Shown here in pieces: positions 7,526 through 14,594 of a DNA stretch of 22,199 nucleotides (its first letter is position 1; every line of letters begins with the position of its first letter). This DNA comes from Nitrososphaerales archaeon (lineage in GTDB: Archaea; Thermoproteota; Nitrososphaeria; Nitrososphaerales; CADDZS01), in NCBI GenBank assembly GCA_030043455.1, contig JASHXQ010000083.1:1-22199 (forward strand), read 5' to 3'. The translations under genes and the position numbers were made by a program. Below the pieces are notes generated by a model. The model searched no databases. It was given only the letters and a program-made list of their open reading frames with translations, and had not been told where the DNA came from.

Positions 7526-8047
7526 CTAGTTAAGGAGAACCCGATCTACTGTTCTGAGGAGAGAGGCCATCGAAACTGGTTTTTTCACGAAAGAAGCTAT
7601 GCAATTGCGTTGCTCTAGATCTCTCAAAAATGTGGGATCGATTTCGTACGCGCTGATCAGTATAACTTTGGTACCGTCCATATCTCTGATTTTGCAGGCT
7701 ATCTCATCCCCGGACATATCTCCGAGCCTAAAGTCCAGAATTAGAGCGTCAACCTTTCTTCCCGAGAGTCGCTCGCTACCGTACCTAGTTAGGCACTCTC
7801 GACCGGACCTGGCAGTTACAACGGTGTATTTAGAGGAGAGAGCAATCTTGTAAGCCTGAAGTACATCGGCTTCGTCGTCGCAAATCATCACAGTTTTCCG
7901 CAAGCCAGTTATTTGCTGTTCCGTCGAGATATTTTCGTTGCTGCGATCAGAAAGAGAGAGCCAAGAACCATCCGACTTTTCCGGAGATGAGACATTTCCT
8001 TCGAATGGACGCGAAATGCTCAGCAGAACGGACTCTGATCGGTTCAA
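7526..8047 (-). CDS. Single-domain response regulator (receiver) with N-terminal extension
   Basis: A 173-residue protein with a CheY-like receiver at residues about 50-173. It has the acidic pocket D57/D58 (VMICDDEAD), phosphoacceptor D105 (LILDFRLGDMSG), the switch S132 (ILISAYE) and K156 (VKKPVS). There is no output domain. The first 48 residues are polar and Ser-rich with no recognised fold. Start is TTG at 8047; the codon before the next upstream one is a stop, and a TATA-like stretch at 8074-8086 is at leaderless distance. It probably receives phosphate from the membrane kinase encoded next on the same strand, and it must act through a partner protein. Confidence 0.9.
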   Translation of the reverse strand: MNRSESVLLSISRPFEGNVSSPEKSDGSWLSLSDRSNENISTEQQITGLRKTVMICDDEADVLQAYKIALSSKYTVVTARSGRECLTRYGSERLSGRKVDALILDFRLGDMSGDEIACKIRDMDGTKVILISAYEIDPTFLRDLEQRNCIASFVKKPVSMASLLRTVDRVLLN

Positions 8048-8073
8048 AAGCTAACTGAAAAGTTGCTCCTTAG

Positions 8074-8086
8074 TTATTTATTAATT
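8074..8086 (-). promoter_or_regulatory. TATA box of the response regulator gene
   Basis: AATTAATAAATAA on the minus strand is centred about 32 nt upstream of the TTG at 8047. It supports that start and a leaderless message. Confidence 0.5.
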
Positions 8087-8250
8087 GCATACCCGAAAAC
8101 GAGCTGTGTAGTATTTTCTCAGACTTCTCAGCGAGACTAGAGGATTTCGGGAAACGCTTGAAGAAAAGTTGGGAGCTTCAATTAGAGAATGCTATTTGAG
8201 ATTCCTCTATCTCGTGAGGAGACACCTCCGCCTCCCAGCTGAACCTTCCC

Positions 8251-8574
8251 TTATTTTTTCCAGATGCCCGGAGCATGTCTGATCAGGAGATCGAGTCGGG
8301 CTTGAAACTGTTCTAGTCCTTTGGAAGTCAACGACCAATATCGTGGGCCAGACATTCTGTCTATGTCCCTAGGGTCCAAAATGTATAAACCCGATTTCTC
8401 GAATCGGTGCAACATAGGAACCAGGGTGCCGAAGCTAAGTGCCTTGTTGGTGACTTCGATGAAATTTTTCCGGATCTGCTAACCAGTAATTGGCTGATTA
8501 CTACCAATAACATACATGACTATAGTCTCGGCCAGACTGGGAGAGTCTCCAAGCGAACTTGTGCTGGCATTATT
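8251..8574 (-). pseudogene. PadR-like winged-helix regulator interrupted by an in-frame TAG
   Basis: Minus-strand translation between the in-frame stops TAA (8577-8575) and TAA (8253-8251) reads as a PadR-like regulator. It has SPSLAETIVMYVIGSNQPIT, G, then TAG at 8481-8479, then QIRKNFIEVTNKALSFG, TLVPMLHRFEKSGLYI, RYWSLTSKGLEQF and a final GIWKK. The family has an aromatic residue, usually Tyr, at the TAG position (the GYEIRK-type motif), so a TAT or TAC to TAG change explains it. The frame is continuous across the stop. No ATG, GTG or TTG lies in frame before the first helix; the only in-frame ATG (8517) begins inside it, so a second lesion near the 5' end is possible. Function is probably lost. 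A sequencing error or nonsense suppression are alternatives. Confidence 0.75.
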
Positions 8575-8836
8575 TTACTAGAAACGCGAGATCATGAGTT
8601 TCTGGTTAAACTTGATGAAAATATCTTATGGAAGATTCTGTCTGAATGCCGATTAGAAAGACCGAATAAGCTAAAGAATAGTGGGAGCTCACCTTCTTTG
8701 GTTCTCGGCCAAAATACAATTGTTCCATATCTTTCTTTAGCTGCACGTAAGGGGAGAGTGATACCTCAAAAGCTTCAGTACGTAGAATGGATGTAAAAGG
8801 ACTTCCGCCCTAACAAAACTCCGAAGGGTAAATTAG
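8575..8836. other. Intergenic stretch without a convincing gene
   Basis: This lies between the broken PadR-like gene and the small membrane protein gene. A plus-strand open frame reaches 8796, but its 5' half runs antisense to the PadR-like reading. Its 3' half has no start codon of its own and no recognisable motif. I see no strong hairpin or RNA gene. Confidence 0.4.
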
Positions 8837-9184
8837 ATGGCCCCAGAGAATCGTAGAAAAAAATCGGATGAATGGGACTCCCGGGAAAAGGAATGGACTG
8901 ACGAGATGCGTTGGTCTTTGTCCCACGGGCCGATGAAGACAAGGCATACAGGGATCAAGAAATTCAACCCAAAGAGACGATTCAGGTTCATGCTCGTATG
9001 GCTAACGATCTTACTCGGATCTCTAGCGGCAGCGGCATTCACAGTCTATGATCCAAACACCACGTACCAGGCAATTTTCTCGATCTTTAGTGCCATAATC
9101 TCCGGGGTTGTATTTCTAATCAATTATGGCAGAGATATCATAGTGACTGTGGTCAATGCTTTATCGAAGAACACTCTCCGATGA
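8837..9184 (+). CDS. Small membrane protein with two TM helices and a charged N-terminus
   Basis: A 115-residue protein of no recognised family. The first 50 residues are strongly charged (RRKKSDEWDSREKEWTDE) and should be cytosolic, ending in a basic stop (KKFNPKRRFR). Two hydrophobic helices follow: about 51-71 (FMLVWLTILLGSLAAAAFTV) and 76-96 (TYQAIFSIFSAIISGVVFLI). A short polar tail ends the protein. The ATG at 8837 has a weak GAAGGG purine stretch 8 nt upstream. A T7 tract at 9213-9219 is a likely terminator. The next gene on this strand is also a small membrane protein, but 142 bp away. Confidence 0.75.
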   Translation: MAPENRRKKSDEWDSREKEWTDEMRWSLSHGPMKTRHTGIKKFNPKRRFRFMLVWLTILLGSLAAAAFTVYDPNTTYQAIFSIFSAIISGVVFLINYGRDIIVTVVNALSKNTLR

Positions 9185-9212
9185 ATAAAATTCTGGGTGA
9201 CTGAAAATGAGA

Positions 9213-9219
9213 TTTTTTT
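9213..9219 (+). terminator. Poly-T terminator
   Basis: A T7 run 29 nt after the stop at 9184. Archaeal polymerases terminate on such T-tracts. Confidence 0.5.
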
Positions 9220-9326
9220 GCCCGAGTATCGTCGTTCATGGAAGAATTCTCTGTAATCCTTAATCAAAATAAGTTTCATCTGGCTATTTAGTTAGATCAC
9301 CCTTAGAGATTTGCAAGTGATCGTAA

Positions 9327-9620
9327 ATGGATTTCGGATCTCTCACCTTTCTTATAATCGCGGTTCTCTTACTTTTCGACGGGATCATTTTTGGCCTCGC
9401 AGCGGCCAAGGGCCTCACCTCGATCATCTTGATTGTCCTCGGTCTCATATTGGCGTCTTTCATCGGCATCAGTATACCGTTTCTAAATTCCGGAGCAGGC
9501 AGTTTTCTAAACGGTATGGAGAGTCTTTTCATAAACTTCGTAAACAAGTACGGTCCCAGGTTCGTTGCCATGCCAGTCCTATGGACGGTGGGATTTCTGA
9601 TCGGGATCTTTGCCGTCTAG
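9327..9620 (+). CDS. Small hydrophobic membrane protein, three predicted TM segments
   Basis: A 97-residue, almost wholly hydrophobic protein of unknown function. TM segments are at about 5-25 (SLTFLIIAVLLLFDGIIFG), 29-50 (GLTSIILIVLGLILASFIG) and 78-96 (RFVAMPVLWTVGFLIGIFAV). The loop at 52-77 holds the few charges (NGMESLFINFVNKYG). The ATG start at 9327 is preceded by AAGTGATC (9315-9322), a partial match to the archaeal anti-Shine-Dalgarno complement, which also forms one arm of a 6-bp inverted repeat (GATCAC 9295-9300, GTGATC 9317-9322). It converges on the TFB gene. Confidence 0.75.
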   Translation: MDFGSLTFLIIAVLLLFDGIIFGLAAAKGLTSIILIVLGLILASFIGISIPFLNSGAGSFLNGMESLFINFVNKYGPRFVAMPVLWTVGFLIGIFAV

Positions 9621-9717
9621 GGGAGACATTACGCTGGATAAACTTCCGAAGGGATCCTCCTATACTGTCGCGATCTGGTCAGAGGATGATTCTTTATGTT
9701 GCCGATGAACTCGGATT

Positions 9718-9746
9718 CGGTTGGTCTATACCTGACCGATCTTTTT
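9718..9746 (+). terminator. Hairpin plus T-tract between convergent genes
   Basis: CGGT-T-GGT (9718-9725) can pair with ACC-TG-ACCG (9730-9738), followed by T5 at 9742-9746. It lies downstream of the small membrane protein gene and touches the TFB stop codon on the other strand. Confidence 0.4.
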
Positions 9747-10656
9747 ATTGCTCCAGACTCTTGCGTTCCGCCAGCACTTGCTCGATGTCCATCGCGGTCT
9801 TGCGAACCGTCGTGGGTGTGAGATTGGTGGCGCCAGCGATTCTGAGCTGACTGGAATTCTCTCCAGTCTTTTTCGACGCCAAATACAGGGCGGCAGCGGC
9901 GATCGATACGGGCCTCTTCCCGGAGAGTTTAGGATCTTTTTCTATTATGGAAAGTAAAGCAAGCGCCGATCGCTGAGTTCTCGAACTTATTCTAGCGTTC
10001 CTCGCTACATAATCTACGTAATCTGCAGCGCAGAGTTGTTCCACATGGATCCCTAACTGCCGGAACAGCAATTTGCTGTAGGGCGCGATATGTTTTCTGT
10101 CTTCATGGGAAGTCACCTCGATGATGTCTTGCAAGAGCCTCGGGATTGAAAGCTTCCGACAAGCAACGTAGATGGCTGCTGTACAAATTCCATCGGTGGA
10201 TCTCCCCCGGATCAAGTTCATTTCTGACGCTTCTCTGTAAATCGAGAGTGCCTCTCTTTGTACTGTGCTCCCAATCCCCAGTCGTTCAGCCATTCTGATT
10301 ATCTTCTGCATAGCTCGATTGAAACTACGATCTGAATTTTCCACCGATGCTTGGAAATCGAGCCTACGGATCATGTACATATTGTCTGCAGCTTGAATTT
10401 TGTTTCCTCTTGAGTCCACATTTCTCCAATCGATGAAAGTCTGCCCTACGTGATTCGTCGAAGCAATGGTTCCGTTGTCGAATTTGGACAGAAGCTTGTC
10501 CTTTCCGGAAGTACTCAAAGAATAATCCTTACTGACAACGACCCCGCAGGCTTTGCAAATATTTTCTCCGCTTTCTATATCGAAAATAATTTTCCCTTTG
10601 CAGGAGGGGCAATCCCGCCAATTAGTCTGTTCCAATATTTCTTGGTTCATTTGCAT
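9745..10656 (-). CDS. tfb: Transcription initiation factor B (TFB)
   Basis: A 303-residue archaeal TFIIB homologue, which recruits RNA polymerase to TBP-bound promoters. The N-terminal zinc ribbon has C16, C19, C34 and C37 (CPSCKGKIIF, ICKACGVVV). A linker follows, then two cyclin-like repeats at about 105-200 (ALSIYREASEMNLIRGRS, ICTAAIYVACRKLSIPRLLQ) and 205-300 (SIAAAALYLASKKTGENSSQ, TTVRKTAMDIEQVLAERKS). The reader/linker region (SKDYSLSTSGKDKL, NHVGQTFIDWRNVDSRGNKI) departs from the usual DRDWRAF-type sequence. This suggests an accessory TFB rather than the main housekeeping copy, and members of this phylum often carry several. ATG 10656 has a TATA box (10681-10690) at leaderless distance. 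Confidence 0.95.
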   Translation of the reverse strand: MQMNQEILEQTNWRDCPSCKGKIIFDIESGENICKACGVVVSKDYSLSTSGKDKLLSKFDNGTIASTNHVGQTFIDWRNVDSRGNKIQAADNMYMIRRLDFQASVENSDRSFNRAMQKIIRMAERLGIGSTVQREALSIYREASEMNLIRGRSTDGICTAAIYVACRKLSIPRLLQDIIEVTSHEDRKHIAPYSKLLFRQLGIHVEQLCAADYVDYVARNARISSRTQRSALALLSIIEKDPKLSGKRPVSIAAAALYLASKKTGENSSQLRIAGATNLTPTTVRKTAMDIEQVLAERKSLEQ

Positions 10657-11055
10657 GATTGCAAGAAAAACGCGAGTCTACTAAATAATCGAATAAGGAA
10701 AAGTTGTCTAGTAAACTACATTGTTTATGAGGTTAAGTGTTCGATTTACAAAAGATCAAGTTTTTTGACTATTTCAAAAATTTTCTACCTTTTCATCAGC
10801 GCAACGCTCTAAATATTTCCCAACGCAAAAGCTTTCAGGATGTTAAATAATATCTTAGATAGATACCTGTCTATTTTATTTCGGATAGGTAATTCATCCA
10901 TCTTACAACTTGGAACGAGCATAGTTTTCCCCCGCCAGCAATTACGCTGCCACTTTATTTCTCCGCACGTACTCAATAAGTCCAGCAGGGAAATTTATGT
11001 TGAAGAGTACGAACTAGTTTCTCCGACACTCCGTTTCCAGGAGCTCAAAGAAAGG
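10657..11055. other. A/T-rich intergenic region, no gene supported
   Basis: About 400 bp between the TFB start and the stop of a winged-helix gene. It holds the TFB promoter, a small AGCG-CAA-CGCT palindrome near 10798-10808 and several homopolymer A/T runs. A plus-strand open frame from 10840 to 11121 has no family motif, has a composition like translated non-coding DNA, and runs antisense into the winged-helix gene, so I do not call it. Confidence 0.45.
10681..10690 (-). promoter_or_regulatory. TATA box of the TFB gene
   Basis: GATTATTTAG on the minus strand is centred about 29 nt upstream of ATG 10656. A GTCTACTAAA / GTCTAGTAAA direct repeat (10676-10685 and 10706-10715) overlaps this area and may be regulatory. 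Confidence 0.5.
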
Positions 11056-11379
11056 CTACCAATTCGAGAGTTCTGTCTTTTTGTCGCCAGTCGATCTATC
11101 GACGGAAGCATCCTTCTGTAAAGATTCCTCGTTGCTCCCCGAGACTAATTCCCGGATATCATCGTAAGCGTTCATGAAGCGCAGCCCTTTTTCTGTAATG
11201 GTGTAAATCTGAGAACCTTCTTCATACTTCAAAAGCTGGCGGTCCTGAAGAAGCGAGAGGTACTCTTTCAGCTGGGAGTACGACAGATACGCCTTGTACA
11301 TAATACGTGTCCTCGTAGCTCCCGAGTCCAGGGATCTCAAAATCGTATCGATAATCTCTGTACTACTTCGGTACTTCAT
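11056..11379 (-). CDS. Winged-helix DNA-binding protein (HTH_45-like), paralogue 1
   Basis: A small regulator (107 residues from ATG 11379; 110 if the GTG at 11388 is used) of the archaeal winged-helix type often labelled HTH_45. The core is KYRSSTEIIDTILRSLDSGA, RTRIMYKAYLSYSQLKEYLS as helix-turn-helix, then LLQDRQLLKYEEGSQIYTIT as wing, ending TEKGLRFMNAYDDI. The C-terminal 30 residues are polar and variable. ATG 11379 is preferred because the close paralogue at 18270-18593 starts at exactly this residue and because the TATA box at 11402-11410 then sits at leaderless distance. The target genes are unknown. No sensor domain is present, so it may respond to protein partners. Confidence 0.88.
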   Translation of the reverse strand: MKYRSSTEIIDTILRSLDSGATRTRIMYKAYLSYSQLKEYLSLLQDRQLLKYEEGSQIYTITEKGLRFMNAYDDIRELVSGSNEESLQKDASVDRSTGDKKTELSNW

Positions 11380-11401
11380 AAGAATCACGTGTGACTAACA
11401 C

Positions 11402-11410
11402 CGATAAAAG
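11402..11410 (-). promoter_or_regulatory. TATA box of winged-helix paralogue 1
   Basis: CTTTTATCG on the minus strand is centred about 27 nt upstream of ATG 11379. The paralogue at 18593 has the same CTTTTAT box at the same distance. Confidence 0.5.
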
Positions 11411-11777
11411 CGTAGTGTAAGAAAGTTCTATGCTTGCTTGCTTGCTTCCTTTCAAGAATGATTTTTTGAAATAAATTCTGGGTGATTCAAGCTCCATCTG
11501 TAATGAGGAGTCTCGAAAGTTAGGTTTTGAGTTTATCAGGGCAAGCGGGAGAAGGGAGAGGATCGCCTCAACCTGCTGAGAACGAACAGGTTGTTCGATA
11601 ATCGATTTAGTTCCGCAACCATTTTCAGGAAATTTTCTCTTGAAGATTTTTCGCTTATCTATATCATAACTTCACTTCGTCTAGTCTATCGTGAACGTCT
11701 ACACAAAAGGGACAATGCGAAGGATCGATCTCGGATTAGCTCAGGAAGCATCAAGAATCTAAATTCGATCCGAGCAA
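11411..11777. other. Intergenic region with possible RNA structure
   Basis: This lies between two divergent winged-helix genes. It contains the TGCT repeat, and CAACCTG (11569-11575) that can pair with CAGGTTG (11587-11593). The second arm can instead form CGAAC-N5-GTTCG (11583-11597), so the two hairpins are mutually exclusive. The 13-mer AAATTCTGGGTGA (11473-11485) also occurs at 9188-9200, again in non-coding DNA. I see no protein gene here. Confidence 0.35.
11431..11446 (+). repeat. TGCT tetranucleotide tandem repeat (4 copies)
   Basis: Four perfect TGCT units in a non-coding stretch upstream of the winged-helix gene. It is a short microsatellite that could vary in copy number. Confidence 0.7.
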
Positions 11778-12167
11778 ATGCCCCCACCGGAGTTCAACAA
11801 ACAAAGATCCGCATCTATGATGTCAATGGAATCCCTGCAATCAGGCAAGCGGAAGCGTGGATGGATTGAGATTGTTTGGCTCGTCCTTTCACAATGCACC
11901 GAGGGTTCGGTCAAGACAAGGATCATGTACAGATGCAATTTGAACTCGAAACAGACGCAACAGTATCTCTCGTTCTTGCTGGAATGCAAGTTTCTTGAAG
12001 CTCGTAAGGATCCTAGTCATGTAACCATGAGTTACTACACCACTGAGCAGGGGGTAAGCTTCGTCGAGAAATATGAGCAGCTTCAAGAGGTTTTGGAAAC
12101 AGCGATCTTGCAAACGAAGAATGCTGATCATAGATTCGAAGAAAGGTTTGAAAAAATCACACCATAG
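11778..12167 (+). CDS. Winged-helix DNA-binding protein (HTH_45-like), divergent member
   Basis: A 129-residue protein with the same fold as the two closely related regulators in this window. It has IEIVWLVLSQCTEGSVKTRI as first helix, MYRCNLNSKQTQQYLSFLLE as helix-turn-helix, then KFLEARKDP with the wing YYTTEQGVSFVEKYEQL. About 28 polar residues (PPPEFNKQRSAS) precede the domain and a charged helical tail follows. The IMY and GxxFxxxY positions match the paralogues, but the overall identity is much lower, so it is an older relative. ATG 11778 is the first start; an internal ATG pair lies near 11817. The 3' end overlaps the end of the convergent ATPase gene by 11 nt. Confidence 0.82.
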   Translation: MPPPEFNKQRSASMMSMESLQSGKRKRGWIEIVWLVLSQCTEGSVKTRIMYRCNLNSKQTQQYLSFLLECKFLEARKDPSHVTMSYYTTEQGVSFVEKYEQLQEVLETAILQTKNADHRFEERFEKITP

Positions 12168-13545
12168 GCCTCACTGAGATAACTTCACCGTTCTTCTCGT
12201 TTTGAATGGCATAGAAGTTGCCCCAAGGGTTTTCAGGCTGCACGAATAGGTTTCCTTCGAGTTCAACAATTTTCAATCTCACATCCGCCAGCTCAGTGAC
12301 TTTCTGGGACTTTTCAGAAGATCGGGTGACTATGATGGAGCTACTAAAGCCAGCGATCATCGTTTCGAGCAATTTACTCAAATCTGCTGCATAATTGCTA
12401 TTGAGCAGAGGATCAAGAGTCAAAACTCCCAAGAGTTCGGAATTTTTCACTTTCTTCCTGGCCTTTTCAATGGACCGCTCTAAACTTTGAACCAAGTTTC
12501 CATCCTCGTTTTCTTTCGGCGCGACGATTTGATACAGCACTTCGATCCGCCTTCTCTGTCTCAAGTTGGGAAGAAAAGCCTTCAATAGGACATCGATATC
12601 CTCGGAAGTTACCCCAACCGGAGGCACCAGTGTAGTCGCAGCTTCGTTCTTGCTGGAGTATCCAGCTATTATTCGAGTGATGAAAGGCAGGATGGACCTT
12701 GAGCTTATTGTGGGATCCAGATCTACATTGACAATGGTACGTTTCGGAATTCTTCCCTCCAAGATATCTTGGACCGCGTTGGGAGCGGATGCTCCATTGG
12801 CGACAACCAAGCGATTATTGGCAGGATTATCAATACCCGTGAAAGAGGGAGTCGCCCAAATCAGCTGATCGTACTGATCAAAACTATGGAACACGCCTTC
12901 ATTCAGCGTAAAGAAACTGTGTGGTCTATCAATCTTGACACCACGCAGTTTAGCGAGATGAATCTGTCTGGTCCTCCGATGATTAACATATCCTTCATGT
13001 AATTCAATGACACCATCTACGAGATTATCAAAGATGACTTCTTCAACACTTTCCAGGACGAAGATCAGCTTTGCATGGGCTCGCTGCCTCCAGATCTGCA
13101 AGATCTTGGCATTGGTCATCAAAGCCTCCTTGTCCATGAAGTCACCCACCGCGTCCCAAGTGTCAATCACAATAAGCGGCGAGCTAGCATCCATGAGCTG
13201 ATTCGTTATTCTCTCAAACAACGATTGCGGTTCATCCAGTCTTGCGTCGACAAATGGAGCAATCTCGGTTTTCTCATCCGATTTACTATCCTGATAGTCA
13301 CCAACGTAATTTCGCACCCAAGGGTAGTACTCAAAAAGTTCAGAGATCGCAAGCCTACTCGAGATATACAAACAATTTTGCTTGGAAAGCCACATCGAAA
13401 GAATAGTCAGGGCAAGCGACGTCTTGCCGGTGCCAGCTTCTCCTTTGATAACAAGAGAGTAAGCCTCCTTCGCAAGAAATTGCTCTAATTCGTCGGGGAG
13501 TCTCCGAAGGTCCAGTTCTGGAAGAGCGGCCCGATCTCTCGGCAT
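12157..13545 (-). CDS. KaiC/GvpD-like P-loop ATPase
   Basis: A RecA/KaiC-superfamily ATPase resembling archaeal GvpD-type proteins. From ATG 13545 it is 462 residues. LRRLPDELEQFLAKEAYSLV precedes a perfect Walker A (GEAGTGKTS, 35-43), and Walker B is LIVIDTWDA (D128). A second RecA-like lobe at about 255-435 (ITRIIAGYSSKN, LGVLTLDPLLNSNY) has no P-loop and is probably structural or regulatory. The same frame is open upstream to a possible start at 13761. However, ATG 13545 fits the family N-terminus and has a strong TATA box (13571-13580) at leaderless distance. The longer form would also cover the start of the divergent response regulator. No gas vesicle genes are nearby, so the role is more likely regulatory, like other KaiC-like proteins. 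Confidence 0.85.
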   Translation of the reverse strand: MPRDRAALPELDLRRLPDELEQFLAKEAYSLVIKGEAGTGKTSLALTILSMWLSKQNCLYISSRLAISELFEYYPWVRNYVGDYQDSKSDEKTEIAPFVDARLDEPQSLFERITNQLMDASSPLIVIDTWDAVGDFMDKEALMTNAKILQIWRQRAHAKLIFVLESVEEVIFDNLVDGVIELHEGYVNHRRTRQIHLAKLRGVKIDRPHSFFTLNEGVFHSFDQYDQLIWATPSFTGIDNPANNRLVVANGASAPNAVQDILEGRIPKRTIVNVDLDPTISSRSILPFITRIIAGYSSKNEAATTLVPPVGVTSEDIDVLLKAFLPNLRQRRRIEVLYQIVAPKENEDGNLVQSLERSIEKARKKVKNSELLGVLTLDPLLNSNYAADLSKLLETMIAGFSSSIIVTRSSEKSQKVTELADVRLKIVELEGNLFVQPENPWGNFYAIQNEKNGEVISVRPMV

Positions 13546-13570
13546 CCAAAAAGCTAACAGTGCTTCAGAG

Positions 13571-13580
13571 TATATAATAA
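13571..13580 (-). promoter_or_regulatory. TATA box of the KaiC/GvpD-like gene
   Basis: TTATTATATA on the minus strand, centred about 30 nt upstream of ATG 13545. It is the best TATA match in the window and supports the shorter start. Confidence 0.65.
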
Positions 13581-13676
13581 TTGGAGAGGAATTTTTGCTA
13601 AGAAGAAGGTACAAGAAAAAATTCTCCGGTTTCGGAACTGGCCCTGCCCATTTCCAATTAATCCAAAAATAGGATA

Positions 13677-14102
13677 ATGCATTTATGCCCGAATCAAGGT
13701 TCGCATCTTTCGCCTGCATTGACAAAAATCTTCCTCGTCGATGACGAACCTGATATTGCAAACTCGCTCAGGCTCGGACTCGAGAGGAAGGGCTTCACTA
13801 TAGATGTCTTCACCGATCCGACGGAAGCTCTTGGTAAATACAAACCACGCTTCTACGATCTTTTACTGATTGACATCCGGATGCCAAAACTGAATGGTTT
13901 CGAACTTGTGAGGGAAATCAGAAAGGTTGATGCAGATTCCGAAGTCTGGTTCTTGACTGCCTTTGAAGTATACTATGAGGAATTCAAGAAAATGTTTCCG
14001 GATCTCGACGTGAAGAACTTTATTCGAAAACCAGTATCGTTGAATGAACTAGCTGTGCGAATCGACCAGAGAGTTGCAATGGCTCAAGAAAAGGAACAAT
14101 AG
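13677..14102 (+). CDS. Single-domain response regulator (receiver)
   Basis: A 141-residue CheY-like receiver without output domain. The acidic pair D22/D23 (IFLVDDEPD), phosphoacceptor D66 (LLLIDIRMPKLNG), switch T94 (WFLTAFE) and K118 (IRKPVS) are intact. The start is uncertain: ATG 13677 gives a 16-residue lead before the first strand, while TTG 13719 gives MTKIFLVDDE directly. A TTAAT element near 13658 would place the transcript start around 13687, favouring the TTG. It is divergent from the KaiC/GvpD-like gene, with 131 bp between the preferred starts, which suggests the two are functionally linked. Confidence 0.9.
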   Translation: MHLCPNQGSHLSPALTKIFLVDDEPDIANSLRLGLERKGFTIDVFTDPTEALGKYKPRFYDLLLIDIRMPKLNGFELVREIRKVDADSEVWFLTAFEVYYEEFKKMFPDLDVKNFIRKPVSLNELAVRIDQRVAMAQEKEQ

Positions 14103-14155
14103 AAAAAAGCCATCAATAAATTCTCCAGGAAGTTTCATTGCTCTGTTACTTTAAA

Positions 14156-14174
14156 CATTGAATTTTATTCAATG
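14156..14174. repeat. Perfect hairpin CATTGAA-N5-TTCAATG
   Basis: CATTGAA (14156-14162) and TTCAATG (14168-14174) with a TTTTA loop, in the 164-bp region between convergent genes (stops at 14102 and 14267). It may be a shared terminator or processing structure. No T-tract follows on either strand. Confidence 0.5.
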
Positions 14175-14266
14175 CAGCAAATCCTGAAGCAGTTTCCGGA
14201 GGAGGAGACTGTCCTGCGCATGGCCATTTTAGCCTGTCGAACCCCGCAGCAGGCCTGTTTACCCCT

Positions 14267-14527
14267 TCATGGGCAAACTACCGAATCTGAATGGAGTGAT
14301 GCAGGGTTTGCCGTACGTCTTTCCCAATTGTCGGCACGGATTTCATGGAGCAGGTCAGAGCATCGGAAGACGCGTTCCGTGAGGGTGCCCACTTCCTTTG
14401 CAAGACCAGTCGAAGCGATCTCTGGTTGCTGCTTCAGCACTTCCAGATCAAATACGATTACCTGAAGCTGATCTATGGCATGGTGCAGGTTGTCATCCAG
14501 AACAGAATCTCCAAGAATTTCTGTCAT
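14267..14527 (-). CDS. Small DHp-like (HisKA-like) helical protein, possible phosphotransfer protein
   Basis: An 86-residue protein with no ATPase domain. Residues 13-32 (NLHHAIDQLQVIVFDLEVLK) align position by position with the H-box of the soluble kinase in this window (AHDIVNYNQIIKLHVELLED). The two share the His, the Q at +7 and the II/VI pair. A second helix at about 42-65 (LAKEVGTLTERVFRCSDLLH) would complete a two-helix hairpin like a kinase dimerisation and phosphotransfer domain. H15 is the candidate phosphoacceptor. The gene follows a receiver gene on the same strand, 67 bp downstream, so the pair could exchange phosphate. ATG 14527 is just downstream of a perfect 7-bp inverted repeat. 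No known family name is claimed. Confidence 0.6.
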   Translation of the reverse strand: MTEILGDSVLDDNLHHAIDQLQVIVFDLEVLKQQPEIASTGLAKEVGTLTERVFRCSDLLHEIRADNWERRTANPASLHSDSVVCP

Positions 14528-14533
14528 GAGGTG

Positions 14534-14555
14534 ACTAATAGTGTTGGTTATTAGT
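14534..14555. promoter_or_regulatory. 7-bp inverted repeat upstream of the DHp-like gene
   Basis: ACTAATA (14534-14540) and TATTAGT (14549-14555) are exact inverted copies with an 8-nt spacer, beginning 6 nt upstream of ATG 14527. The distal arm overlaps a possible TATA (CTAATAA), as expected for a repressor site. Confidence 0.45.
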
Positions 14556-14594
14556 ATGCCTTTGGACAGAATCTTCGGGATATAGAATCTAGGA

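Noticed and set aside
8407..8796. Plus-strand open frame of 129 codons
   Set aside because: Its first half is antisense to the clearly family-like PadR reading, and its second half has no start codon or motif of its own.
10840..11121. Plus-strand open frame of 93 codons
   Set aside because: No domain pattern, and it runs antisense into the 3' end of a confident winged-helix gene.
12157..13545. Gas vesicle gene cluster
   Set aside because: The ATPase resembles GvpD, but no gvpA or other gas vesicle structural gene is present in the window.
14172..14465. Plus-strand open frames over the DHp-like gene
   Set aside because: The minus-strand reading has a coherent H-box and helical pattern; the plus-strand readings do not.
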